Part shown: piece by piece, positions 17,401 through 25,606 of the stretch | Numbering within the stretch: position 1 is the stretch's first letter | Layout of the letters: each line of letters starts with the position of its first letter | Program-made: the position numbers and the translations under genes | NCBI GenBank assembly: GCA_963977125.1 | Contig: CAXBNJ010000004.1 | Location: 124,001-188,000 of the forward strand | DNA from: UBA2705 sp963977125 | GTDB lineage: Bacteria; Pseudomonadota; Alphaproteobacteria; Micavibrionales; Micavibrionaceae | DNA: 64,000 bases | Reading direction: 5' to 3' | The notes under the pieces: generated by a model | What the model saw: the letters and a program-made list of their open reading frames with translations, nothing else | Told to the model about the DNA's origin: nothing | The model's database searches: none

Positions 17401-18244
17401 CATGATCTTTGAGGATATTCTCATGGCTCTCAATTTGTTCAATCGATTCAATTAAGCCATTTTTGCGTAATTCCAAAACATCACCTAAACGGTCAATGTG
17501 GAATTCGGCTTTACTGGCGATACTTGAAAAGTCACGTATTTCGCTGCGCAAGCCGTGGCGCGCGCGCTGAATAGATTTCAAAGCGGCACGAGAATTATTA
17601 TTCATATCCGCCACTTGCTGGCACAGCATTTGGATGTCTTTATTGACGCGCGTTGCATGTTGTTTGCTTGGAAATAACAGGCCTTCAAGCTCTGTGCGTA
17701 AGCTCTGTGCGTAAAATTCAACATCATTCTTACGGCTAAAATGGCTGAAACACAGCCAGAAAATCGCGACAGGCGCTAAAACGCCGGTGAGCATACCGCT
17801 CATCATTTGCGGATCAAACGACATGCCCCCGCGCATGAAATAAACACTGCTGTAAAAGACCCAAAGGACAGAGGCAACAATCGCGGCGATTTGTCCATAG
17901 TGATAAAAAGGGCCCCGTGCGGCAGAGGCTTTCTGGCCTGCGCTGTACCCGAGCTGTAATACGGTTTCCGCATCATCAATATCTTGCGGCTTAAAATGGG
18001 ATTTAGACGCACTAGAAGCGTAACTCGGGTTATCATTACCCTTCTTCATATTTTGATTAAGGGCGCTAATGGTTAAGCCCTCAGCCACTTCCATTGCGGG
18101 GATAGACGCTGAATCTTTAGAACTGAGCGTCTGTGTCGATATGTCCGCTGGCCCATCGGCCTTAAGAGCCTTTTTATCTGAACTTTCAGTGCCCTTGGCA
18201 CCTAAAGCTGCATTGGCTGATAACACAGTTTTGTCTGCGCGCAT
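14447..18244 (-). CDS. Giant membrane-anchored coiled-coil protein, TipN/GPR-like
   Basis: 1265-residue protein (1270 from the upstream ATG at 18259). The ATG at 18244 has GGAG five bases upstream and is preferred. A polar N-terminal region (about 1-112) precedes two closely spaced membrane helices, near residues 116-137 and 147-169. The remaining ~1090 residues are a continuous series of amphipathic helices rich in Asp, Ser, Ala and Leu with recurring LS/SSxxD and DxLxxHV units, like the apolipoprotein A1/A4/E pattern. Two short N-terminal membrane helices plus a huge coiled-coil C terminus is the layout of Caulobacter TipN and Agrobacterium GPR, cell-pole and growth-zone organisers. Assignment rests on architecture, not alignment. 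No chemoreceptor signalling tip was seen. Confidence 0.7.
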   Translation of the reverse strand: MRADKTVLSANAALGAKGTESSDKKALKADGPADISTQTLSSKDSASIPAMEVAEGLTISALNQNMKKGNDNPSYASSASKSHFKPQDIDDAETVLQLGYSAGQKASAARGPFYHYGQIAAIVASVLWVFYSSVYFMRGGMSFDPQMMSGMLTGVLAPVAIFWLCFSHFSRKNDVEFYAQSLRTELEGLLFPSKQHATRVNKDIQMLCQQVADMNNNSRAALKSIQRARHGLRSEIRDFSSIASKAEFHIDRLGDVLELRKNGLIESIEQIESHENILKDHAKNGLDAWRAAEQDILGISSSVEEKLQKGSDKIIEAASDAHKTVIAIDDSMECTYQSMQSAVDNFGVRLDGLSSDFEGHVETLSGSADRVSDETQKLGTHIRSEVDSLEKMTIQAIEAMAESSMSIEAQRRELNNGVERLSEQAQALSSRIADAAEKMDVTVDVAVSRSVEIEDRMSAQADRLDGLALTLDDKAESLEKSGDHVASQLSDAMSVAINGSEKLRSAVRRIAEEMEKTTQNTEVSADALLDKVTVKFDNLHDHTAHNVAKLRKATHEFDEVIIRLDKTVSASGDKISGNIAEIDTRCTSLEQATKDLTVQVSLVLDGFAAPIADIVEAGQDLELRQEHVTKLLESRTLDLSDAGNRAQTQAENIRDILSTQVQDLSSLSGEISGHSTGLEDRVRQQREQLNDHISAMMEKIETHNAGVDTHLTLLKATNDDIDSNIGRFEQDMQGFVSVIQGKTSESKKELSQLEDTYFEHWNKVEHYSTKSSKRLQNAVEALKLSAQETLPHYDEVLEKVDRAENRFKELNMGFTELSDDSLDRLQKLKDRLEVAASDLNVSASESGKNLRLHEDNLRDAGLLMDETASSASSKLKDVEERLKSQESNIHLMADKMELRIDNLNDTVGQQFISITESVGQAVAQLSDAASRFGIIACKVRESADESSAAITMANDKAIANLDNLLTAGKRCTEENEKSIQLLDKKTSELLSTTKQSRDAISKAGDSFVIRAREFEEHIKASLTTTKDYVIELKTQAHAVAEASDDGANQIRVSIADITGQIDHIGKSSRDITKKIAEAGASLEEQTDKLTMRARSATSVSESAASELSRQSNNLAKAVRDAEGALGRIGDMRQEAQQEAFMDSAKFIVESLHSLSVDISRQVKDGEVDDKTWKAFKKGDIAAFTRRLVEIDFDSNIDKLKEKFENDNSFRNYTMRFTRQFEEILEHAYKTSHADILCTAFLSSDIGKLYQSLCVIAGRQTKKMSS

Positions 18245-18293
18245 GTGATCTCCGTTCATGACGGTTCCCCAATCGAATCGATTTACTTACAAA

Positions 18294-18312
18294 TTTGAAT
18301 AGCTAATTCAAA
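18294..18312. repeat. Inverted repeat upstream of the giant coiled-coil gene
   Basis: TTTGAAT (18294-18300) and ATTCAAA (18306-18312) form perfect 7-bp arms around a 5-base centre, 50-68 bases before the preferred start codon. Adjacent to it, 18271-18283 reads as a near-palindrome AATCGAATCGATT. Either could be an operator for this gene; no known regulator motif was recognised. Confidence 0.45.
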
Positions 18313-18316
18313 CATG

Positions 18317-18353
18317 CAAAAAAAGCGCAGGCAAGGATCAACCTGCCTGCGCT
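18317..18353 (-). terminator. Rho-independent terminator of the alanine symporter gene
   Basis: Perfect 10-bp stem AGCGCAGGCA (18324-18333) and TGCCTGCGCT (18344-18353) with a 10-base loop, followed in the minus direction by a run of seven or more T. It lies just past the stop of the minus-strand symporter gene. Confidence 0.9.
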
Positions 18354-18391
18354 CAAAACTCTACACAGAAAATATATTTAAGGGCGGGTGT

Positions 18392-19939
18392 TTATTCCGC
18401 AGCCTGCGAAGCATTATCCGCATCAACGCCATCAATATGCTTTTTATATGTTTTTACATCACGCTTAAGTTCACGCGATAAGAAATACAGGCCAATAATA
18501 TTGGGTATACCCATGACAAACAAAAACGCCTCTGATAAAGCAACGACTTTGCCAAGCTCCATTGTACAACCGACAATAATTACTAATAAGAAGATGATTT
18601 TATAAGCCATCTCAACATATTTATTCTCACCGAACAAAAACGCCGCCGCTTTTTGACCGTAATAAGACCATGTAATTAGGGTTGAAAAGGCAAAGAGGAA
18701 TACCGTCACGGCCAATAAATAAGGGAACCATGACACACCTGCACCGAAAGCTTTAGAGGTCAGCTCGACCCCTTCCATACCAACGCCATCTTTATAAGCG
18801 CCTGTAAACACAATCACGAGCCCTGTAATCGTACAAATAACCATTGTATCAATAAACGGCCCGAGCATACCAACAAAGCCCTGCGATACAGGTTGATCTG
18901 TTTTGGCTGTCGCGTGAACAATAGCAGCGGAACCTAGGCCAGCTTCGTTTGAGAATGAAGCACGCTTAACGCCCTGTAACATCACGCCCAAAAATCCACC
19001 AAGACCAGCTTCGAACGAGAAAGCCATCGTAACAATATCATAAAGGCCTGAGGCTATTTGATCGTAATTTAAGCCAATAACAATAAGCCCACCTCCAACA
19101 TATAAACCACCCATAATTGGCACGATTTTTGATGTGAATTTAGCAATAGACTGAATACCGCCAATAATCACTGCCCCGACCAAAATGGCTAAGCCAACAC
19201 CAAAAAGCCATGCGTAATTGGCTAAGATACTTTGTTCACCGCCTGTAACATTTAGGATTTGCTGGTAAGCCTGATTAGCTTGGAATAAGTTACCGCCGCC
19301 AATTGAGCCAAGGATACAGCAAAAAGCAAATAAAGCGGCCAATGCAGAACCTATATAAGGAATATCTCTATTTGAAAAGCCGTCACGCAAATAATACATT
19401 GGGCCACCAAAGACGCGGCTTAGATCATTCTTGTCAGGGTGGTGACGATATTTCACACCAAAAGTCACTTCAGCGAATTTTAGGCTCATACCGAAAAAGC
19501 CCATTATAATCATCCAAAGCACAGCGCCAGGGCCGCCAACGGAGACAGCAATCGCCACGCCTGCAATATTACCAAGACCGACCGTCCCTGACAGCGATGT
19601 TGCTAAAGCTTGAAAGCGGTTAATCTGTCCACCATCAGTGTCTTTTTTATCATATTTACCGCGCAATAGGTCTATTGAGTGCTTGAAAAAGCGCACATTA
19701 ACAAAACCAAGATAAACTGTGAAATATATAGAGGCTAAGACAAGCCAAATAAGGATAAGCGGCGCGACTATTTCTACACCATCCGCACAAAAACCTTCTG
19801 GGTAGCCAAAACTGACGCTTCCCGCATCGCAATAGCGCACAGGAAAGAAAACAACGCTCTCAACGATATCGGCAAAATGCCCCACTGCGTTATTAATAGC
19901 CGCATCTATACCAATATTTACACCAGTCTCTGTACTCAT
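18392..19939 (-). CDS. Alanine:cation symporter (AGCS family)
   Basis: Sodium- or proton-coupled alanine/glycine carrier of 515 residues with about ten to eleven hydrophobic helices, the usual length for AGCS. Family signatures are visible: SGTVGLGNIAGVAIAVSVGGPGAV in the first third (about 112-136), the GGPMYYLRDG segment, and SNEAGLGSAAIVHA near 330-343. These line the amino-acid and sodium sites in known members. The first ~55 residues are longer than average and hydrophobic, containing a SVVFFPVRY patch. The gene is monocistronic: a strong terminator follows it and another terminator precedes its promoter region. Alanine/glycine preference is family-level inference. Confidence 0.92.
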   Translation of the reverse strand: MSTETGVNIGIDAAINNAVGHFADIVESVVFFPVRYCDAGSVSFGYPEGFCADGVEIVAPLILIWLVLASIYFTVYLGFVNVRFFKHSIDLLRGKYDKKDTDGGQINRFQALATSLSGTVGLGNIAGVAIAVSVGGPGAVLWMIIMGFFGMSLKFAEVTFGVKYRHHPDKNDLSRVFGGPMYYLRDGFSNRDIPYIGSALAALFAFCCILGSIGGGNLFQANQAYQQILNVTGGEQSILANYAWLFGVGLAILVGAVIIGGIQSIAKFTSKIVPIMGGLYVGGGLIVIGLNYDQIASGLYDIVTMAFSFEAGLGGFLGVMLQGVKRASFSNEAGLGSAAIVHATAKTDQPVSQGFVGMLGPFIDTMVICTITGLVIVFTGAYKDGVGMEGVELTSKAFGAGVSWFPYLLAVTVFLFAFSTLITWSYYGQKAAAFLFGENKYVEMAYKIIFLLVIIVGCTMELGKVVALSEAFLFVMGIPNIIGLYFLSRELKRDVKTYKKHIDGVDADNASQAAE

Positions 19940-20040
19940 AAATCCCCCTAGTTTTATTCTAATTTAAGGGCTTAGCTTAAAACATTGTTATGCGCCATTC
20001 TAGCCACAGCGTAAAGCTGTCCACAGATTGGCCGTAAACA

Positions 20041-20074
20041 AAAAATGGCCGCCTTATTAAAAGCAGCCATTTTT
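20041..20074 (-). terminator. Rho-independent terminator after the 178-residue gene
   Basis: AAAAATGGC (20041-20049) pairs with GCCATTTTT (20066-20074) around a 16-base loop. In the minus direction it is followed by a T run. It is nearly symmetrical, but the only gene ending toward it is the minus-strand gene stopping at 20103. Confidence 0.75.
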
Positions 20075-20102
20075 ATAATATTTGGGTCTCTTTACAATCG
20101 CC

Positions 20103-20639
20103 TCAGACGATAGGCTCTAATCGTACAGGACGCATACGGCTCTCGCCATAACCACCTTTCGTAACTTTACTGTTATTTATATCAAACAGACCAGCACGGA
20201 TAAAGGGCTGAGCGCCACAATCAAGCCACAAATACCCACATGTCTTATTAAAGCTCCCGTTCAAATCACTCTTATCTACACGCGTTGAGACTTGCTCCAA
20301 CATAGAAAGAGTGGGGGTAAACCACTGCCCTTCATAATCACCTGATTTAAGGTCATCAAACAGAGATTTTCTATCGTCATAGGATGCTGAGCTATACCCC
20401 AATAAATTATTATTCTCAACTACATTATCTTTAAAGCGCTTAATATGCGTATAAGGAAACCCTAGCCCACGGCTCGGGCAAACATCTTTGGGAGCAGCAT
20501 ATAAATTATACTTTTGTTTAAGTTCCTTTATTTCATACTCACAAATATAAATACCTTTAGATTCAACCATACACCCCTCCTGATTAACCAGAGAAGATGC
20601 GGTCGCTTTGCTTTCGTCTGTCACTATTTTATCTAGCAT
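20103..20639 (-). CDS. Hypothetical protein, DUF1566/Lcl-like C-terminal region
   Basis: Protein of 178 residues from the ATG at 20639, which has AAGGA eight bases upstream; an ATG 13 codons earlier (20678) has no ribosome site. The C-terminal ~90 residues resemble the lectin-like DUF1566 (Lcl C-terminal) pattern: WFTPTLSMLEQV, then LNGSFNKTCGYLWL and an ending SRMRPVRLEPIV that recalls the family's RPVR tail. Four cysteines occur, but no signal peptide is visible, which is unusual since DUF1566 proteins are mostly exported. The match is by eye and weak. It is flanked by the symporter gene and a small secreted protein. Confidence 0.55.
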   Translation of the reverse strand: MLDKIVTDESKATASSLVNQEGCMVESKGIYICEYEIKELKQKYNLYAAPKDVCPSRGLGFPYTHIKRFKDNVVENNNLLGYSSASYDDRKSLFDDLKSGDYEGQWFTPTLSMLEQVSTRVDKSDLNGSFNKTCGYLWLDCGAQPFIRAGLFDINNSKVTKGGYGESRMRPVRLEPIV

Positions 20640-20809
20640 AATACGAATCCTTATTTCCTCTATTGCAAAACACACCAAACGTTATGGAAACATATAGGGA
20701 GATACGCACGCTCTTGTCAATGTTTATTTTCATAAAAACCATGAATAGAGTCTGATTTTAGGTCTCCTCGCTCGAACTAGAGACCATAAATTTTAACAGG
20801 GGAATAAAT

Positions 20810-21301
20810 TTACTGGTGGCAAATAGGGTTTGAGACAGGATGCGAGGCGTAAAAAGTTGATGCCCAGTCTTTTATTTGGGATCTGTCTAAGACATCGGCG
20901 CGCGCTATACGTTGACCGTAATGATTACAAAATAAGTCAGGGCGCATTTTGGCTGCTTCTAGGGATATTTTATTCGCGAAATTCGTCCGTAATGTATTCA
21001 AACGCTTTTCAGGGGCTTTTTCACCATTACGTGTGAAATAGAACATCAGCGTATCTTCATAGCCAGCAAAGATTTTCTCATGTTTTTTTGTCCATTGGCG
21101 ATATTTTAAGTATAAATTTTTATCGCCAGATGGCCCCATATGCTGGCAGTTCAGACTAATGACCATTAACTCGCTATGGATGCGGATACCCTGCTCGGCT
21201 TCAGCTTCGGCTTTGGTATAGCAGCCTATTGCAAAGCTTTGTGTTGCTGAAATACTCACCAAGACAAAAACCGCGATTAAAAACCATATTTTTTTGAACA
21301 T
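20810..21301 (-). CDS. Secreted hypothetical protein, 163 aa
   Basis: No family recognised. A clear signal peptide (KKIWFLIAVFVLVSISATQSFA, cleavage likely after Ala24) precedes a mature protein of about 139 residues with cysteines near 27, 53, 124 and 161, enough for two disulfides in the periplasm. The mature part is mostly helical and basic (KYRQWTKKHEKIF). It is 23 bases downstream of the 2-hydroxyacid dehydrogenase gene on the same strand, so cotranscription is likely. A GGTCTC/GAGACC hairpin at about 20761-20786 downstream has little T tract and may be a weak terminator. Confidence 0.65.
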   Translation of the reverse strand: MFKKIWFLIAVFVLVSISATQSFAIGCYTKAEAEAEQGIRIHSELMVISLNCQHMGPSGDKNLYLKYRQWTKKHEKIFAGYEDTLMFYFTRNGEKAPEKRLNTLRTNFANKISLEAAKMRPDLFCNHYGQRIARADVLDRSQIKDWASTFYASHPVSNPICHQ

Positions 21302-21324
21302 ATTTAATCCTTAAAAAGCTCTGC

Positions 21325-22269
21325 TTAAACAGGCGTGATCAGCGTACGGCCATCAAAATGTGCCAGTAAATTCTCTATAACCAGCTCACCCATAATACTC
21401 CGCGTCTCTGTGGTGGCGCTTGCGATGTGAGGGAGCAAAACAACATTATCCATTTTCTTTAGATCTTCTGGAATGTAAGGCTCTTTAGCATAAACATCAA
21501 GGCCCGCAGCGGCGATTTGCTTATTTATTAACGCCTGAATTAAAGCCTTTTCATCAACAACACTGCCGCGTGCAATATTAATCAGGACGCCTTTTGGGCC
21601 CAATGCATTTAAAACATCTTCATTAACAAGATCTTCTGTTCCTGCGCCACCTTCACAGGCGAGCATTAATATATCAGCTTTTTGAGCCATCTCGCGTAAA
21701 TCAGGATAATAACGATAGGCAACATCTGTTTTCTCGCTGCGCCCGTGATAAATAACCTCTATACCAAAAGCCTCCGCGCGCCGTGCAATCGCACGTCCAA
21801 TACGCCCAAGGCCGACAATACCCATGGTTTTACGTGTCAGTGATGTGGCCAGCGGGAAAGGCGCGCTATTCGCTGTCCATTGTCCAACGCGCACAAACAT
21901 ATCTGCCTCGCATATTCGGCGCGTAACGCTAAGGAGCAGCCCCATAGCAAGGTCTGCTACATCATCCGTTAGAACATCGGGCGTGTTCGTCACAGCAATA
22001 TTACGGCGTTCAGCTTCGACCAAATCAATATTATTAATCCCTGCGCCATATTGCGTTATAATTTCTAGATTAGGCAGCGCCGCCATTAAGCGATCTGTAA
22101 TTTTAGGGCCATTATACGTTGATAAAATGGCATTAATCTGCCCGCCTAAGCGGTGCAGTGTGTCTTCTGGGTCTTCTTCCTTCCACAGCTTCACCACTTT
22201 AAAATGGGTCTCGAGCTCATCCATTTCTTTAGAGAGCATGGGGGCCATAGCGAGTAAATTGCGTGTCAT
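21325..22269 (-). CDS. D-2-hydroxyacid dehydrogenase (glyoxylate/hydroxypyruvate reductase-like)
   Basis: NAD(P)H-dependent D-isomer-specific 2-hydroxyacid dehydrogenase of 314 residues. The dinucleotide-binding GLGRIG lies at 153-158, followed after the second strand by Arg177 in YHGRSEK, where Arg favours NADPH. The catalytic trio is Arg234 (NIARGSVVDE), Glu263 (AKEP) and His281 (LPHIASAT). The substrate loop YGAGINNID fits glyoxylate or hydroxypyruvate reductases, so reduction of such short keto acids is most likely; phosphonate, formate or phosphoglycerate specificity cannot be excluded. The small secreted-protein gene follows closely. Cytoplasmic, complete. Confidence 0.88.
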   Translation of the reverse strand: MTRNLLAMAPMLSKEMDELETHFKVVKLWKEEDPEDTLHRLGGQINAILSTYNGPKITDRLMAALPNLEIITQYGAGINNIDLVEAERRNIAVTNTPDVLTDDVADLAMGLLLSVTRRICEADMFVRVGQWTANSAPFPLATSLTRKTMGIVGLGRIGRAIARRAEAFGIEVIYHGRSEKTDVAYRYYPDLREMAQKADILMLACEGGAGTEDLVNEDVLNALGPKGVLINIARGSVVDEKALIQALINKQIAAAGLDVYAKEPYIPEDLKKMDNVVLLPHIASATTETRSIMGELVIENLLAHFDGRTLITPV

Positions 22270-22421
22270 AATATCAAAACCTTTTGATGAAAACTTTGCT
22301 GGAAACGATGCCTTATAGCATAAAATGATATCAACGAATTGTAAATTGCTTGATTTTTTTAGTCCATATATGCTTTAAAGCACAGATACAAAAAATTTAT
22401 GAATTATTTTAAGGTGACCCC

Positions 22422-23822
22422 ATGCCTACAGATGCACCGATAGCAAAAACGACTTCTGACAAGAAAAAGCTCTTCATTAAAACATGGGGCTGCCAAATGA
22501 ATGTTTATGATAGCCGCCGCATGGCTGACATATTACGCCCCTTCGGTTATGAAGTTTCTGAAGTTGCTGAAGGCGCTGATATGATTATTCTTAACACCTG
22601 TCATATCCGTGAAAAAGCCACAGATAAAGTCTTTTCAGAGCTTGGTCGCTTGCGCCGCCTAAAAGATAAAAAAGAAGCAGATGGCGGCTCAATGATTATG
22701 GCTGTTGCTGGCTGCGTTGCACAGGCCGAAGGTGAATATATCACTGAGCGCGCCCCTTATGTCGATTTAGTCTTTGGCCCACAAACCTATCATGAGCTAC
22801 CTGAAATGATTGCGAAGCTTACGGGTTCTTACGGTGAAGGCCGCATTGTTTCCACTGAACTAAACACAGAAGAGAAATTTGATTCCCTTCCTGAAGAAAA
22901 CAGTGACCAAGGCGTTACAGCCTTTTTATCTGTGCAAGAAGGCTGTGATAAATTTTGTACATTCTGCGTTGTCCCTTATACACGCGGCGGTGAATTTTCA
23001 CGTAACGTCCCGCAAATCGTGACAGAAGCCAAAGCATTAATTGCTAGTGGCGCGCGCGAAATCACCCTATTGGGCCAAAATGTTAATGCGTTTCACGGCA
23101 CAGGCGCTGATGGATCGACATGGACTCTGGCACAAATCATTGAAGAGCTCGCGAAGCTTGATGATCTTGAGCGTATTCGCTACACTACATCACATCCGCG
23201 CGATATGGAGCAATCATTGCTTGATGCCCATCGTGACATTGATAAGCTTATGCCTTATCTGCACCTTCCCGTACAAAGTGGCTCTAACAAAATTCTAAAA
23301 GCCATGAACCGTAAGCATGATCGTGATATTTATTTCAAAATGATCGAAGATTTACGCACAGCGCGCCCTGATATCGCCCTATCTGGTGATTTCATAGTCG
23401 GCTTCCCTGGTGAAACCGATCAAGATTTTGAAGATACAATGGATCTTGTCCGTCAGGTTAAATATGCCAGTGCTTATTCGTTTAAATACAGCCCGCGCCC
23501 CGGTACGCCTGCGGCGAATATGAGCAATCTTGTCCGCGAAGACGTCAAAGCAGAGCGACTCGCAGCGTTGCAAAACCTCATTAACGAGCAACAAATAGAA
23601 TTTAATGAGCGCAGCATCGGTTTAACCTTACCTGTTTTATTTGATCGTACAGATAAATCTGGTGAAAAATTACATGGTCGCACACCTTATAATCAAGCCA
23701 TTCACGTCAGTGCCCCTGCGCGTTTGCTGGGTCATAGCGCTGATGTTGCCATTACGGGCGCCTTTGCTAATTCACTCGCTGGTGACCTTGTCTTATCAGA
23801 AACTATTTTGAAATCCGCATAA
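22422..23822 (+). CDS. miaB: tRNA-2-methylthio-N6-dimethylallyladenosine synthase
   Basis: Radical-SAM methylthiotransferase that adds the ms2 group to i6A37 of tRNAs reading UNN codons. 466 residues. The N-terminal UPF0004 domain carries cluster-binding Cys24, Cys60 and Cys98; the radical-SAM triad is Cys175, Cys179 and Cys182 (GCDKFCTFCVVPYTRG); a TRAM domain closes the protein (about 390-460). All six cysteines are present. It opens the conserved string miaB-phoH-ybeY-corC-lnt, 52 bases before phoH, all on one strand. Confidence 0.96.
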   Translation: MPTDAPIAKTTSDKKKLFIKTWGCQMNVYDSRRMADILRPFGYEVSEVAEGADMIILNTCHIREKATDKVFSELGRLRRLKDKKEADGGSMIMAVAGCVAQAEGEYITERAPYVDLVFGPQTYHELPEMIAKLTGSYGEGRIVSTELNTEEKFDSLPEENSDQGVTAFLSVQEGCDKFCTFCVVPYTRGGEFSRNVPQIVTEAKALIASGAREITLLGQNVNAFHGTGADGSTWTLAQIIEELAKLDDLERIRYTTSHPRDMEQSLLDAHRDIDKLMPYLHLPVQSGSNKILKAMNRKHDRDIYFKMIEDLRTARPDIALSGDFIVGFPGETDQDFEDTMDLVRQVKYASAYSFKYSPRPGTPAANMSNLVREDVKAERLAALQNLINEQQIEFNERSIGLTLPVLFDRTDKSGEKLHGRTPYNQAIHVSAPARLLGHSADVAITGAFANSLAGDLVLSETILKSA

Positions 23823-23874
23823 TAACGATTATTGTTAATGCAGTCTTAATATGTATTTGTAATAATTAGGTTAT

Positions 23875-25014
23875 ATGGATAACGACATTAAAAATAGCAA
23901 GCGAATAAAGCGTAGCCAATCCGATGGTGCATTATGCCTCGAATTCGGTGACAATGCTTTATTACGTTCGTTATTTGGCCCTCAAAACGAGCATATTGCC
24001 CTGCTTGAAAAGCAATTAGATGTCACTATCGCCGATCGCGGTAATCTTATTCAGATCACCGGGCCCGATGAAAATATCGAAATGGCAGAAACTGTCATTT
24101 CAAAACTCTGGGCACAGATACAAAAATCACCAAATCTTTCCGCACAAGATATTTATGCCTCTATACGTTTTTCTCAAGCGGACCTACGCGCTGATAAAGA
24201 AACACAGACAAAGCAAGACAAGACTTCCTCTGTTGGTAAAGGATCCCCCATGACAGATAAAAAACATGAGACCGAAAAGAAGCATGAGATTGAGAAAAAA
24301 TACGAGACTGAGAAGAAATACATAGACCCTGACCACGCTCATGCTGCAGGTGAAATTCCAGAAAAAATAGTCACGCATAAAAAAGATGCTCATGCGCGCA
24401 CGCCAAGACAATCGCAATATATTAAGCAGCTCAGAAACAAAGAGCTTGTTTTTGGTATTGGCCCCGCCGGTACAGGTAAAACCTATATTGCCGTTGGTAT
24501 GGCCGTGGAAATGTACGAGCGTAAAGTCGTTGACCGCATGGTCTTTTGCCGCCCTGCCGTTGAAGCTGGTGAAAATCTTGGCTTCCTACCGGGGGACCTA
24601 AAAGAAAAAATAGACCCTTATATTCAGCCTATTTACGACGCTCTATATGATTTTATTGGCCTGGAAAAAACCGAAAAACTCATTGAACGTGGCGATATTG
24701 AAATCGCACCGCTCGCTTTTATGCGGGGGCGTACATTGGCACATGCCTTTGTTTTGCTCGATGAAGCACAAAATACGTCTTCCGCTCAAATGAAAATGTT
24801 TTTAAGCCGTATGGGTGAAAATAGCCGCATGGTCGTTAATGGCGACCCGCATCAAACAGACTTGCCGACAGGACAAATATCAGGCCTTACGGAAGCCTCA
24901 ATGATTTTAGAAGGCATTGAAGGCACTGGTTTTACGACGTTCTCTAACAAAGACGTCGTTCGTCACAGAATGGTTCGTCGTGTCTTGGATGCTTATGAAC
25001 GGAATGCACGTTAA
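23875..25014 (+). CDS. PhoH-like ATPase with charged repeat insertion
   Basis: PhoH/YbeZ-type P-loop ATPase of 379 residues, longer than the usual 320-350. An N-terminal KH-like region (about 15-100) is followed by a low-complexity insert at about 127-150 made of six-residue units of the form EKKHET / EKKHEI / EKKYET / EKKYID. The PhoH domain starts near 175, with Walker A GPAGTGKT at 196-203 and Walker B VLLDEAQN. Family members act with YbeY and helicases in RNA and ribosome metabolism, and ybeY follows immediately here. The insert sits in the inter-domain linker, leaving catalytic residues intact. Confidence 0.9.
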   Translation: MDNDIKNSKRIKRSQSDGALCLEFGDNALLRSLFGPQNEHIALLEKQLDVTIADRGNLIQITGPDENIEMAETVISKLWAQIQKSPNLSAQDIYASIRFSQADLRADKETQTKQDKTSSVGKGSPMTDKKHETEKKHEIEKKYETEKKYIDPDHAHAAGEIPEKIVTHKKDAHARTPRQSQYIKQLRNKELVFGIGPAGTGKTYIAVGMAVEMYERKVVDRMVFCRPAVEAGENLGFLPGDLKEKIDPYIQPIYDALYDFIGLEKTEKLIERGDIEIAPLAFMRGRTLAHAFVLLDEAQNTSSAQMKMFLSRMGENSRMVVNGDPHQTDLPTGQISGLTEASMILEGIEGTGFTTFSNKDVVRHRMVRRVLDAYERNAR

Positions 25015-25018
25015 GCCT

Positions 25019-25579
25019 ATGATCAATAACACGGATAATAATACGGACTGCGATGACGCGCTCTATGATATCGATATATCTATAGAAGATGAACGCTGGA
25101 GCGCCGCGATTGAAAAGCTCTGTTTTTCAAAAATTCTTGCACAGCTTTGGGCTGAGCTGCCCGCAGACGACCCTTATCATAGTATAGAAAACCGTTTCGA
25201 GCTGAGCCTCACATTATGTGATGATGACTTTATTCAGAATATTAATTGTGAATGGCGCGAGCAAGATAAACCAACCAATGTCTTATCATTCCCACAAATA
25301 GACGACATAGAGAGCGATCTGGCGCTTTACCCTCCAGGGGCTGAAGTGCCCATTGGCGATATTTTTGTGGCCTATGATACGGTGGCACGTGAAGCGAATG
25401 AGCAAAATAAAGCACTGACAGATCACATTACCCACATGTTCATACACGGCTTCTTACACCTTCTTGGCTATGACCATATAGAGGATGATGAGGCCGAGGA
25501 AATGGAGGCGTTGGAAACTCGCATTTTAAAACGCTTAAACATTGCGAACCCCTATGAAACGCTGTATACAGAAATATAG
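25019..25579 (+). CDS. ybeY: Endoribonuclease YbeY
   Basis: Zinc-dependent single-strand endoribonuclease for 16S rRNA 3' maturation and ribosome quality control. The metal site HGFLHLLGYDH in the C-terminal third provides three histidines. The preferred start is ATG 25019 (186 residues), four bases after the phoH stop; an in-frame ATG at 25004 overlaps phoH. A longer upstream extension in the same frame runs over phoH and is rejected. Family length is 150-190. Coupled to phoH, and 27 bases before corC. Confidence 0.94.
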   Translation: MINNTDNNTDCDDALYDIDISIEDERWSAAIEKLCFSKILAQLWAELPADDPYHSIENRFELSLTLCDDDFIQNINCEWREQDKPTNVLSFPQIDDIESDLALYPPGAEVPIGDIFVAYDTVAREANEQNKALTDHITHMFIHGFLHLLGYDHIEDDEAEEMEALETRILKRLNIANPYETLYTEI

Positions 25580-25606
25580 TTATTTTTTTAATGAGATTAT
25601 AAAGAA

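Noticed and set aside
20010..20035. TGTCCACAG resembling a DnaA box.
   Set aside because: A single imperfect match with no cluster, AT-rich unwinding region or dnaA/dnaN/parAB neighbours.
20757..20797. GGTCTC/GAGACC hairpin downstream of the secreted-protein gene.
   Set aside because: Six-base stem with 13-base loop and only a short, interrupted T tract; too weak to list as a terminator.
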